64,000 bases of DNA from an uncultured Flavobacteriaceae bacterium (lineage in GTDB: Bacteria; Bacteroidota; Bacteroidia; Flavobacteriales; Flavobacteriaceae), in NCBI GenBank assembly GCA_947493535.1, contig CANLRK010000001.1, positions 372,001 to 436,000 of the forward strand, written 5' to 3'. This document shows positions 35,933 through 44,638 of this stretch, piece by piece (position 1 is the stretch's first letter; every line of letters begins with the position of its first letter). The translations under genes and the position numbers were made by a program. The notes under the pieces are model-generated. The model was given only the letters and a program-made list of their open reading frames with translations, was not told the origin of the DNA and did no database searches.

Positions 35933-37804
35933 TTACCTTCCTAAATACACCAATAATACAGAAATATCTGAAGGAGATACACCAGAAATTCGAGAAGCTT
36001 GACTTATTGTTCTAGGTTGAATTTTTTCTAGTTTTAAACGCGCTTCAGTAGATAAGGATTTTAACTTTGAATAATCAAAATTTTCTGGAATTTTCACATA
36101 TTCCAAACGATGTAATTTATCAGCACTAACTTTTTCCTTAGCAATATATCCTGCATACTTAACCTGAATTTCTGTTTGCTCTAATATTTCATTATCTAAA
36201 TTATTGTTTTCAATAAATTCTTCAACAATAGCAAGTTTACGCATATCAGATAACATGATATTAGGACGGGCTAAAAGCTTAAACATTTTATCTTGCTGTT
36301 TAACTGGAGTTGATTTTTTAGCTTCTAAAACAGGATTGATAACTTCAGGTTTAACACTAGTACGCTTAAAAAATTCAATAAAGTTATCGGACTTAGCTTG
36401 CTTTTCTTCCATACGACGCATACGTTTTTCAGAAGCAATTCCTAATTCATAACCTTTAGGTGTTAATCTAAAATCAGCATTATCTTGGCGTAATAAGGTT
36501 CTATATTCTGCACGAGAAGTAAACATTCTATATGGTTCTTCAGTACCTTTAGTAATCAAATCATCTATCAATACTCCAATATAAGCTTCATCTCTATTTA
36601 AAATAAAAGCCTCTTTATCCTTAACTTTTAAAGCAGCATTTATACCTGCCATCATACCTTGAGAAGCAGCTTCTTCATAACCAGTTGTACCATTAATTTG
36701 ACCAGCGAAATACAAACCATCTACCAATTTAGTTTCTAAAGTATGTTTTAATTGCGTAGGAGGGAAGTAATCATATTCGATAGCGTAGCCTGGGCGGAAA
36801 AATTTTACATTTTCAAAACCAACAACAGAACGTAATGCTTTAAACTGAACATCTTCTGGTAAGGAAGTAGAAAATCCATTAATATAATACTCACAGGTAT
36901 TCCAACCTTCAGGTTCAACAAATAATTGATGACTGTCTTTATCAGCAAAACGATTAATCTTATCTTCAATTGAAGGGCAGTAACGTGGTCCTAAACTTTT
37001 AATTCTACCATTAAACATAGGAGAACGATCAAAACCTTCACGTAATAAATCATGTACTAAAGCACTTGTATGTGACATATGACAAGGGCGCTGATTTACT
37101 AAAGGTTTTGTGACATCAGAATAAGAAAATTTTTCAGGATTATCATCACCCGGTTGAATAATCATTTTTGAAAAATCTAAACTTCTACCATCAACTCTTG
37201 GAGGTGTACCAGTTTTCATTCTACCAGATTCAAAACCCAAGGCAACTAATTCTTCTGTAATACCAAAAGAAGCTGATTCACCTGCACGTCCACCACCAAA
37301 TTGCTTATCACCGATATGAATTAGACCATTTAAAAAAGTTCCGTTAGTAAGAATAACAGTTTTTGATTTAATTTCTAAACCTAAAGAAGTTTTAACTCCA
37401 CAAATTTTATCATTCTTAACTATTAAACCTTTAACCATTTCTTGATAAAAATCAAGATTAGGTGTAGCCTCTAACATTAAACGCCACTCCTCTGCAAAAC
37501 GCATTCTATCAGATTGCGCACGTGGACTCCACATAGCTGGCCCTTTACTTTTATTCAACATTTTAAATTGAATAGCAGTTTTATCTGTAACAATACCTGA
37601 ATAACCACCTAAAGCATCAATTTCACGAACAATTTGCCCTTTAGCAATACCACCCATAGCAGGATTACAAGACATTTGTGCAATATTTTGAAGACTCATA
37701 GTTATCAATAAAGTACTGCAGCCACTATTTGCAGCGGCAGCGGCAGCTTCAGATCCAGCATGTCCAGCACCAACAACTATAACATCATATTCTTTATTAA
37801 ACAT
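35933..37804 (-). CDS. mnmG: tRNA uridine-5-carboxymethylaminomethyl modification enzyme
   Basis: A 623-residue FAD enzyme that, with MnmE, modifies the wobble U34 of several tRNAs. The FAD motif VIVVGAGHAGSEAAAAAA is at the N-terminus; NPAMGGIAKGQIVREIDALGG, GTGTPPRV-type KTGTPPRVDGRS and the C-terminal SGVSPSDISVLLVYLGR are all family signatures. Full length. mnmG is often found beside the replication origin, and here parS-like palindromes flank it on both sides. It is 44 bases from the next gene and 45 from ybeY. Confidence 0.97.
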   Translation of the reverse strand: MFNKEYDVIVVGAGHAGSEAAAAAANSGCSTLLITMSLQNIAQMSCNPAMGGIAKGQIVREIDALGGYSGIVTDKTAIQFKMLNKSKGPAMWSPRAQSDRMRFAEEWRLMLEATPNLDFYQEMVKGLIVKNDKICGVKTSLGLEIKSKTVILTNGTFLNGLIHIGDKQFGGGRAGESASFGITEELVALGFESGRMKTGTPPRVDGRSLDFSKMIIQPGDDNPEKFSYSDVTKPLVNQRPCHMSHTSALVHDLLREGFDRSPMFNGRIKSLGPRYCPSIEDKINRFADKDSHQLFVEPEGWNTCEYYINGFSTSLPEDVQFKALRSVVGFENVKFFRPGYAIEYDYFPPTQLKHTLETKLVDGLYFAGQINGTTGYEEAASQGMMAGINAALKVKDKEAFILNRDEAYIGVLIDDLITKGTEEPYRMFTSRAEYRTLLRQDNADFRLTPKGYELGIASEKRMRRMEEKQAKSDNFIEFFKRTSVKPEVINPVLEAKKSTPVKQQDKMFKLLARPNIMLSDMRKLAIVEEFIENNNLDNEILEQTEIQVKYAGYIAKEKVSADKLHRLEYVKIPENFDYSKLKSLSTEARLKLEKIQPRTISQASRISGVSPSDISVLLVYLGR

Positions 37805-37816
37805 ATAGTTAAATAA

Positions 37817-37832
37817 TGTTCCATGTGGAACA
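37817..37832. promoter_or_regulatory. parS-like ParB binding site 2
   Basis: The palindrome TGTTCCATGTGGAACA, one base from the perfect inverted repeat TGTTCCACGTGGAACA, lies between mnmG and ybeY. Both arms fit the parS consensus. It belongs to a 23-base direct repeat, the second copy of which starts 37 bases further on. Confidence 0.6.
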
Positions 37833-37849
37833 ATTTAATTTAATTTATA

Positions 37850-38269
37850 CTATTGTTCCATGTGGAACAATTTAATCTTTTCATTTTCTTTACTACGCAT
37901 TAAAGTAGCTTCTTCTTGAGATTTATCTTTATAACCACAAAGATGTAATATACCATGAATAATAACACGTTGTAATTCTTCATCAAAGCTTACATTAAAA
38001 TCTTTAGCGTTATCCGCTACTCGTTCTACAGATATAAAAATATCAGAATGCAGCATAGTATCTACAGAATTGTCAAATGTGATAATATCAGTTAAAGTAT
38101 CATGATTTAAATATTCAACATTTATTCTATGTAAAAAATTATCATCACAAAAAATATAATTGATCTCTCCTAATACATAAGATTCAGAGGTAATTACAGA
38201 TTCTATCCAACTAGCATAATCAGATTCATTAGAAAGCCTGAAATCTGTTTCATAATCAAAATTAATCAT
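37850..38269 (-). CDS. ybeY: Endoribonuclease YbeY (rRNA maturation)
   Basis: 139 residues. YbeY is a metal-dependent RNase needed for 16S rRNA 3' processing and ribosome quality control. The metal-site region is HGILHLCGYKDKS: H105 and H109 are kept, but the third canonical histidine, normally in GYDH, is Asp115 here (GYKD). This Asp version is frequent in Bacteroidota. The start of the gene overlaps the DUF4175 gene by 8 bases. The last codons (KLFHMEQ) are encoded by the third parS-like palindrome. Confidence 0.92.
   Translation of the reverse strand: MINFDYETDFRLSNESDYASWIESVITSESYVLGEINYIFCDDNFLHRINVEYLNHDTLTDIITFDNSVDTMLHSDIFISVERVADNAKDFNVSFDEELQRVIIHGILHLCGYKDKSQEEATLMRSKENEKIKLFHMEQ
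37854..37869. promoter_or_regulatory. parS-like ParB binding site 3 (inside the 3' end of ybeY)
   Basis: A second exact copy of TGTTCCATGTGGAACA, lying within the last codons of ybeY. The identity with site 2 extends 7 bases further to the right (23 bases in all: 37817-37839 and 37854-37876). A coding sequence that preserves the palindrome suggests selection on the DNA. Confidence 0.6.
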
Positions 38270-41200
38270 TGCTTATACTAAAATATTGTTTCACCTTTGT
38301 TTTATAAATAGGCTGCAAAGGTAAGGCATGTCGGTTTAATATTTCTATTTCATTGAAATATTGTTCTATAGAAGGTAATTTATTCTTAACAGGGTTATTA
38401 AAATCCTTCAAGTTTGTAGATGAATTTCTCTTAGAATCTTGTCCTTGTTCAAATGAAGCTTCATCTAATTTTAATAACTCATGTTTCAGCTTATTCATTT
38501 GTTCTAATAAAGATTTATTAAATCCCTGATCTAAAAGTTTATTTTCAATAGATTCCATTTCGCTAATAAGTTGCTTTGAATTTGAGTTGCCCTTACTATC
38601 TTTAAGTAACTTTTGGAGATGATTTTTTAATTGCTGTTGTTCTTTAAAAATTTTAAATAATTCCCCTAAACCTTCTTCATCAGAATTACCAGTTGTACCT
38701 TTTTGATCTTTTCCATTTTTATCTTGTCCACCTTTTTGCTTAGCAAGACCATCTTTCATTTTATTATTTAATTCCCCCTGTTTTTTAATAATATCAGATA
38801 ATTGAAAACCTTTTCCTTGGCCACCTGGCTTATTACATTGTCCAGCTCCTGGCTGATTTTGTTGGTTTAATTGCTCTTGCATATTTTTTAAAATATCACT
38901 TAACAAGTTAGCCAAGTTATTTGAAGCAGTTAAAGCATATTGCTGATTTGAAATACCCATATATATTTTCTGATCGGCAAATCGTTCAAGTGCTTTATTG
39001 ATATTAAAATAAACATCAGAAATTTCATTATTAATCACATCAGACAATTTTGGTACGCGTAAGGATAAAGCAAATAAACTATCATCGATATGTGCAAAGT
39101 GGTCTTTTAAAATGTATTGTTTTTTTAGCTTTATAGCAAAATCAGTATTAAAGTTATTACTAGTCTTAAAGCTTTCTAATAATGCTTCTTGATCAAAAGA
39201 ATAAGTAATAAGATTATCTAAAATCTGACGTAACATTTTCTCATCTTCTTCTAACTGTTCAGAAGAAGCACTTTGCATACTTTGTTGCATTTTCATACTC
39301 ATTTCATTCATTTTTTGAGCAGCTTTCTTCTGACTATTTTTTGCTTTTTGTTGTTCTTGTTTTTTTAAATTTTCAGAAGCTTTCTGTTGTTCTTTAGAAA
39401 TATCATTTTCTGCTTCTTTTTCAGTATTTAATGGCATAGGGCGCTTTAAATCCTTATTTTCTTTTTGTAGCGCATCTAAATCTTTCTTAAAATTATCAAA
39501 CTGTTTAGTAAGTGAATCTTGTTTATCTTTTGTATTAGCTTCACCAGCTTTATTAGATAGTTCTTCTTGCTTTTTAGCAATATCTTCTAAATCTTGAGCT
39601 AGTTTTTCAAATTTTTTAGCAACATAAAATCGCTTAGTTAATTCTAAAATTTGTTCTAAAGATCGTTCTTGGTTTTTACTTTCTTTAGATAACTTTTCAA
39701 TTTTAGAAAACAATTCTTCATCCTTTAATTTATCCTGTAATTCTTTTAATTGCTCTAATAAATCATCATTTTCTTCTAACTTTTTTTCTTGCTCTTTTAA
39801 TCTTTCTTTTAATGCCTCTTTAAAAGGGTCTTCGACAACATCTTCTTTTTGAAATTCTTCTAAATTACGCTGTAAATTCTTATTAAATTTTTTCATTAAA
39901 CCTTCTTGCTGCTGCTGACGTTGAATAAATTGTTTTAACTTATTTTTATCATTCCAGTTTAATGATTTTTTTTCTTTCTGAATAATATCAAATTCTTTGA
40001 GCGCTTTCTCTTGCTTGGATAATTGCTTTAAAGATTCTTTTAAATTGGTAATGCTTTCCTGCTGATTTTTTATGAGCTCTTCCTCTTGTTGACTATCAGA
40101 AAGTTTTTGATAAGTAAAAACTTGAGAGCGAGCTTTTTTAAATTTATGAATATTATCATTATCAAATACTTCAAAATAATATTCATAAGTACCTGATTTT
40201 TTTATATTTAAATTACCTGGAAAAGTAAAAGTAAATTGCTGAAAATTACTTTTACTTAACGGCAATTTTTTTATATAAACAATACCATCATTTACATTTT
40301 TATATACTAACTGTAATTTAGAAAAGCCATAATCATCTGAAATTTTACCTAAAAAATATACAATTTTAGCATTAATACTATCTGATTTTGATTGTACAGT
40401 AATATCTGGATATTCATCTTTTATAACCTGAATAGTATAATTAAGTTTTTCATAATTAGTTACTTTAGTATTGGTAGTAGATAACTGATAATTTTCCGAT
40501 TTAAAAAACTGCTTTTTAAACGAAAAATTTGAATCAGCCTTTATAAAATTTACTAAAGTATCTTTGGTACTATAAGTAATAATATCAGTATCCTTAGCTA
40601 TTAAATACCAATTAATTTTTGTTCCTTCAGGAACGGTTAAATTTCCATTGTTAACACTAACTTCATCTTTCTTTTTTATGTATTTAGGGAATTGTAAAAA
40701 AGTTTTAAAATTCAAAATACTAGGTACAGCAATAACATCCAATGTATACTCTGGCGATGTTACTTCATCTGCACTTAAATTAAAAACAATTGGTTTATGT
40801 AACTGAGTAAATTCATATTCATACGTATTAAAGTCAATAACTTTTAAATAGTATGTTTCATTATTGAAAGTAATTTTTAAATTTTCAGGAACAACTTTTC
40901 CATTTGTAGTAACTTGTATTTTATATGATTGATTTTCAAAAGCTTGTAATTTTTTATTTTTAATTACAAAACTAAACGGAGCAGGTGGTGCATAAGCAAT
41001 ATTATGATTTATAACTCTGTTATAACTATTACTTATAATTGATTGATTACCTGTAAATTGTACTAATAAAATAATTATAAAAGGAATAAATAAGTACTTA
41101 GTATATTTTAAATTATCTTTAAAATTAATAGCTAAACTAAAGGGTATAGGGGATAATTTTTTAGCCTTCTGATCTATACTAGCTAACAATAATTCAGACT

Positions 41201-41558
41201 GAGTATTACTTTTTTTTAATTGTAATAAGTTTAAAAGTTTATCATTAACCTCAGGAAAATGATTACCAATAATAGCAGAAGCTTCATCATGAGATAATCC
41301 GTTTTTAATACCTAGTAATTTAAAAACAGGAATACCTATAAATTTATAAAGTAAACCAAGTTCTACAATTATAAAAAGCCAAAAAAGTATTGTACGGTGT
41401 ACAGTATTAAGCCACCAAAAATGTTCTATAAAAATAGTTAACAAAAAATAAAGTAATCCTATTGCAGTAAAAAGAACTACACCTTTAATTAGTTCATTGG
41501 TATAGTAGCGTTTACTAAATTGCGTCATTTTTTTTTCTATGAGCGTTACAGTATTCAA
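38262..41558 (-). CDS. Giant membrane-anchored coiled-coil protein, DUF4175 type
   Basis: 1098 residues: three hydrophobic helices near 28-50, 55-78 and 150-165, an extracytoplasmic beta-rich part (about 190-480), and a very long charged coiled coil rich in Lys, Glu and Gln (about 490-760 and 900-1060), with Gly/Gln-rich linkers. This is the DUF4175 layout of flavobacteria. Function unknown; a structural envelope role is inferred from architecture. The start used is a TTG at 41558, because the LIEKKMTQFSKRYYTN segment is a conserved N-terminus; the first ATG, at 41528, would delete it. It overlaps ybeY by 8 bases. Confidence 0.7.
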   Translation of the reverse strand: MNTVTLIEKKMTQFSKRYYTNELIKGVVLFTAIGLLYFLLTIFIEHFWWLNTVHRTILFWLFIIVELGLLYKFIGIPVFKLLGIKNGLSHDEASAIIGNHFPEVNDKLLNLLQLKKSNTQSELLLASIDQKAKKLSPIPFSLAINFKDNLKYTKYLFIPFIIILLVQFTGNQSIISNSYNRVINHNIAYAPPAPFSFVIKNKKLQAFENQSYKIQVTTNGKVVPENLKITFNNETYYLKVIDFNTYEYEFTQLHKPIVFNLSADEVTSPEYTLDVIAVPSILNFKTFLQFPKYIKKKDEVSVNNGNLTVPEGTKINWYLIAKDTDIITYSTKDTLVNFIKADSNFSFKKQFFKSENYQLSTTNTKVTNYEKLNYTIQVIKDEYPDITVQSKSDSINAKIVYFLGKISDDYGFSKLQLVYKNVNDGIVYIKKLPLSKSNFQQFTFTFPGNLNIKKSGTYEYYFEVFDNDNIHKFKKARSQVFTYQKLSDSQQEEELIKNQQESITNLKESLKQLSKQEKALKEFDIIQKEKKSLNWNDKNKLKQFIQRQQQQEGLMKKFNKNLQRNLEEFQKEDVVEDPFKEALKERLKEQEKKLEENDDLLEQLKELQDKLKDEELFSKIEKLSKESKNQERSLEQILELTKRFYVAKKFEKLAQDLEDIAKKQEELSNKAGEANTKDKQDSLTKQFDNFKKDLDALQKENKDLKRPMPLNTEKEAENDISKEQQKASENLKKQEQQKAKNSQKKAAQKMNEMSMKMQQSMQSASSEQLEEDEKMLRQILDNLITYSFDQEALLESFKTSNNFNTDFAIKLKKQYILKDHFAHIDDSLFALSLRVPKLSDVINNEISDVYFNINKALERFADQKIYMGISNQQYALTASNNLANLLSDILKNMQEQLNQQNQPGAGQCNKPGGQGKGFQLSDIIKKQGELNNKMKDGLAKQKGGQDKNGKDQKGTTGNSDEEGLGELFKIFKEQQQLKNHLQKLLKDSKGNSNSKQLISEMESIENKLLDQGFNKSLLEQMNKLKHELLKLDEASFEQGQDSKRNSSTNLKDFNNPVKNKLPSIEQYFNEIEILNRHALPLQPIYKTKVKQYFSISND

Positions 41559-42267
41559 GGCTAGCGTTAATTTTCAATAAATTTACAACAAATATTCCTT
41601 TATCATTTTTTTATAAAAGAAGTTAACACTTGTAAACATATATATATTTAGTTTTTCTTTTTTTAAAATTTTTAAAATAGAAATACTTGTTATTATTGTT
41701 TGTTAATAGTTACAATAAATTTATTATGAAGTTCTTGTTTTTATCTCTTTTAAAAATTAATTAACAATAAAAAACAACTTGTAAACATAGTAACTTATTC
41801 ATTTTTAAGTTAACTCAATAAGTAATAAACATATTGTTAATAAACCTAATTCACATAAAAATGTAGAAAAAAACTTTATGAATAACTGTTAATAAGTAAA
41901 GAAATACGTTTAAAAACTTCTTTGAAAATAAAGCTAAATAATTGTTGTTGTTTACTTTTAATTCTGGATTGTAAAAATTCATTTAAAATCAAAATTTACT
42001 TCTTTATTTTATTCTTATAATTATTAACAATAAAAGATAAAAATGAAGGCTTGATTTTAAAGCAATTAGAAAGTAATTAACATTTTATCACATTTCAGTT
42101 TAAAGCGTACAAAATTCGAGTAAGTTATAGTGGGAAGTACCATTAAATTACAAAAAATAACTTAGTAATCCTAAACTATAACTACAAAATCGATGAAAGA
42201 ACTTAGTTATGCTATAAAAAACAGGTTCAAAAATATTAGCTAGCTTATAATATTAATAGATATAGGT
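41559..42267. other. Candidate chromosomal replication origin (AT-rich gap with DnaA-box-like repeats)
   Basis: The 737-base gap between DUF4175 and gltX has no gene. TGTTAATAA/TTATTAACA, one base from the DnaA consensus TTATNCACA, occurs exactly three times (41835-41843, 41887-41895, 42021-42029), with near copies such as 41701-41709. A 13-base direct repeat ACTTGTAAACATA is at 41628-41640 and 41777-41789. A very AT-rich run (41641-41690) could be an unwinding element. Genes diverge from this gap, and mnmG with parS-like sites is 4 kb away. The origin call is inference. Confidence 0.4.
41628..41789. repeat. Pair of 13-base direct repeats ACTTGTAAACATA
   Basis: Exact copies at 41628-41640 and 41777-41789 in the AT-rich gap, separated by 136 bases. 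Both are preceded by AACA or AACAA. No family known to me matches. They could be binding sites for an origin or regulatory protein. Confidence 0.55.
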
Positions 42268-42275
42268 TATATTTG
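42268..42275 (+). promoter_or_regulatory. Bacteroidota -7 box (TATATTTG) for gltX
   Basis: TAnnTTTG-type box 20 bases upstream of the gltX ATG. No TTG -33 element stands at the ideal distance, so only the downstream element is convincing. Confidence 0.5.
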
Positions 42276-42295
42276 CGCTTTAAAAATTACACACA

Positions 42296-43798
42296 ATGAG
42301 TAACGTAAGAGTTCGTTTTGCACCTAGCCCTACAGGCCCTTTACATATTGGAGGTGTTCGTACCGCATTATTTAATTATTTATTTGCTAAAAAGCACAAT
42401 GGTACTTTTGTGTTACGTATAGAAGATACCGATCAAAATAGATATGTAGAAGGGGCAGAACAATATATTAAAGATGCTTTAGAATGGTGTGGTTTTCCCT
42501 ATGAAGAAGGTCCTGGAAAAGAAGGAAATTTTGGACCTTATCGCCAGAGTGAGCGTAAGCATTTATATAAAGAATATGCTGATAAATTAATTAAAGAAGG
42601 AAACGCTTATTACGCTTTTGATTCGGCTGAAAGTTTAGATGCTCATCGTAAAGACCATGAAGCAAAAGGAAAAACATTTATATACAATTGGCATAACCGT
42701 CAAAAATTAGATAATTCATTAGTATTAGATGCTGCAGAAGTAGCAGAAAGAATAGCCAGAGGAGACAAGTATGTAGTTCGTTTTAAATCTCCTCAAGACG
42801 AGATTTTATTTTTGTATGATGAAATACGTGGTGAAATTAAAATAGATACCAATGTATTAGATGATAAAATATTGTTTAAAAGTGATGGTATGCCAACTTA
42901 TCATTTAGCAAATATTGTTGATGATTATTTAATGAAAATAACTCATGTAATTCGTGGGGAAGAATGGTTACCCTCATTGGCTTTACATGTATTATTATAT
43001 AGAGCTTTTGGATGGGAAGCACCTAAATTTGCACATTTACCTTTAATATTAAAACCAACAGGAAAAGGAAAATTAAGTAAGCGTGATGGGGATAAAGGTG
43101 GATTTCCAGTATTTCCGTTAGAGTGGAAAACTGAAGAAAGCGTATCTCGAGGATTTAAAGAAGATGGATATTTACCAGAAGCGGTAACTAACTTTTTAGC
43201 TTTTTTAGGTTGGAATCCTGGTACGGAGCAAGAAATATTTTCTTTAGAAGAATTAGTAGCAGCTTTCGATTTAAAAAGAGTTAACAAAGCAGGAGCAAAG
43301 TTTGATCCAGAAAAAGCAAAATGGTTCAATCAGCAATATTTTGTACAACAAAACGATGAAATAATTGCTCAGCAATTTAAAAGTATTGTTACAGAAAAAA
43401 CAAACCAAACCTATGAAGATTCTTATATAACTAAAGTAGTAAGTTTAGTTAAAGAACGTGCAGTTTTTATAAATGATTTATGGGATTTGAGTAATTTCTT
43501 TTTTGAAGCACCAACATTTTATGATGATAAAGCTTTTAAAAAAGCAATTAAAGAAGATACACCAGTACTTTTAGAAGAATTAACGATACAATTAAAAGCG
43601 ATAACTGATTATTCTGCTGAAAATTTACAAAACCATGTAAAAACATGGATTACCAGTAAAGAAATAGGTTTTGGAAAAGTAATGCAACCTTTACGTTTAA
43701 GTTTGGTTGGTGCAATGAAAGGACCAGATGTATTTGAAATAATCAGTCTTTTAGGAAAAGAAGAAAGTATAAAAAGAATACTAACAATTGGTAAATAA
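42296..43798 (+). CDS. gltX: Glutamyl-tRNA synthetase
   Basis: A 500-residue class I aminoacyl-tRNA synthetase. The HIGH-type motif is PSPTGPLHIGG (residues 11-20 region) and the KMSKS-type motif is GKLSKRDGDKGG near 260. The C-terminal helical anticodon-binding domain is complete. It charges tRNA-Glu with glutamate. It diverges from the DUF4175 gene across the 737-base gap and ends before a bidirectional hairpin. Confidence 0.97.
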   Translation: MSNVRVRFAPSPTGPLHIGGVRTALFNYLFAKKHNGTFVLRIEDTDQNRYVEGAEQYIKDALEWCGFPYEEGPGKEGNFGPYRQSERKHLYKEYADKLIKEGNAYYAFDSAESLDAHRKDHEAKGKTFIYNWHNRQKLDNSLVLDAAEVAERIARGDKYVVRFKSPQDEILFLYDEIRGEIKIDTNVLDDKILFKSDGMPTYHLANIVDDYLMKITHVIRGEEWLPSLALHVLLYRAFGWEAPKFAHLPLILKPTGKGKLSKRDGDKGGFPVFPLEWKTEESVSRGFKEDGYLPEAVTNFLAFLGWNPGTEQEIFSLEELVAAFDLKRVNKAGAKFDPEKAKWFNQQYFVQQNDEIIAQQFKSIVTEKTNQTYEDSYITKVVSLVKERAVFINDLWDLSNFFFEAPTFYDDKAFKKAIKEDTPVLLEELTIQLKAITDYSAENLQNHVKTWITSKEIGFGKVMQPLRLSLVGAMKGPDVFEIISLLGKEESIKRILTIGK

Positions 43799-43821
43799 CT
43801 GATTTACTAAATTTGATATAT

Positions 43822-43857
43822 TAAAAAGCCTTACTAAAATATAGTAAGGCTTTTTTA
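43822..43857. terminator. Bidirectional hairpin terminator between gltX and the outer-membrane gene
   Basis: A 10-base-pair stem AGCCTTACTA/TAGTAAGGCT with an A-run on the left and a T-run on the right, placed between convergent genes, so it can stop transcription from both sides. Confidence 0.85.
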
Positions 43858-43875
43858 GTTGAATTATTAATTTAT

Positions 43876-44565
43876 CTAAAAATAGATCAGTGCTCCAAAC
43901 TGGAACATACTTACATTTCCTTTATATTTTTGAGTAGCTCCTTCTATTTTATTAAGGTTATTAAGTATGTTATTAAATCCATACTGATAATGTCCAAAAA
44001 CACGTAAACGTTCTAATCCCATAGATAAACCAACAAGTCCATTAAAATTAATAGGAGTAATATCAGTTAATTGTTTAGCAGTAATATTAGCTTCTTCAAT
44101 AATGTAGTTTTCATAATCATCGTCGGCTAATTTCATTTTACTATTAATCATCAATACAGGTCCAATTTCAGCAGTTAATTTAAAATCAGACTGCATATTT
44201 CTATTATTACCTATTATTTTATATCCTAATAAAACTTGTACCTGAGCATTTAAAATACTGTATTCTATTTCTTTAATAGGTGTTACAATTAATTGTCTTC
44301 CAGGTACCGTTAATTTGTTATTAGAAATATTCATTCCTAATTGAATATCCCAATTATTATAAAAATCTCCACGGGTAGCAATACCACCAATAAAACCCAT
44401 TTCTGGTGTAACAACCATATTATCTGTTAAAATATTAAATTGTGTAGCTCCTACTTTTAAACCAAACATATTGTGTTTTCCTTCACCACCTCTTCCTTGA
44501 GCATAAGTGTTTATTGATGTAATTAAAGTAAAAACTATTAATACTGTTTGTAAAATATTTTTCAT
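43876..44565 (-). CDS. PorT-like outer-membrane beta-barrel protein
   Basis: 229 residues with a signal peptide (LIVFTLITSINTYAQ) and alternating hydrophobic beta-strands ending in FGALIYF, a C-terminal aromatic residue as usual in outer-membrane proteins. The pattern and length fit the small PorT/OMP_b-brl families of Bacteroidota. No specific function is recognised. A TAnnTTTG box (plus strand CAAATTTA) stands upstream. It diverges from the SPFH gene. Confidence 0.65.
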   Translation of the reverse strand: MKNILQTVLIVFTLITSINTYAQGRGGEGKHNMFGLKVGATQFNILTDNMVVTPEMGFIGGIATRGDFYNNWDIQLGMNISNNKLTVPGRQLIVTPIKEIEYSILNAQVQVLLGYKIIGNNRNMQSDFKLTAEIGPVLMINSKMKLADDDYENYIIEEANITAKQLTDITPINFNGLVGLSMGLERLRVFGHYQYGFNNILNNLNKIEGATQKYKGNVSMFQFGALIYF

Positions 44566-44585
44566 AAAACTGTAACTTTAGGCTG

Positions 44586-44593
44586 CAAATTTA
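44586..44593 (-). promoter_or_regulatory. Bacteroidota -7 box (TAAATTTG, minus strand) for the outer-membrane gene
   Basis: CAAATTTA on the plus strand reads TAAATTTG on the coding strand, 20 bases upstream of the start. No clear -33 TTG. Confidence 0.4.
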
Positions 44594-44638
44594 TACTAAT
44601 TTTATAGTTAAACTAATTAATTATCTAAAAACCAATTT

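Noticed and set aside
38700-39900. Repeat array in the Lys/Glu/Gln-rich part of the DUF4175 gene
   Set aside because: The low-complexity DNA reflects coiled-coil codons (TTC/CTT on the plus strand), not a regular nucleotide repeat.
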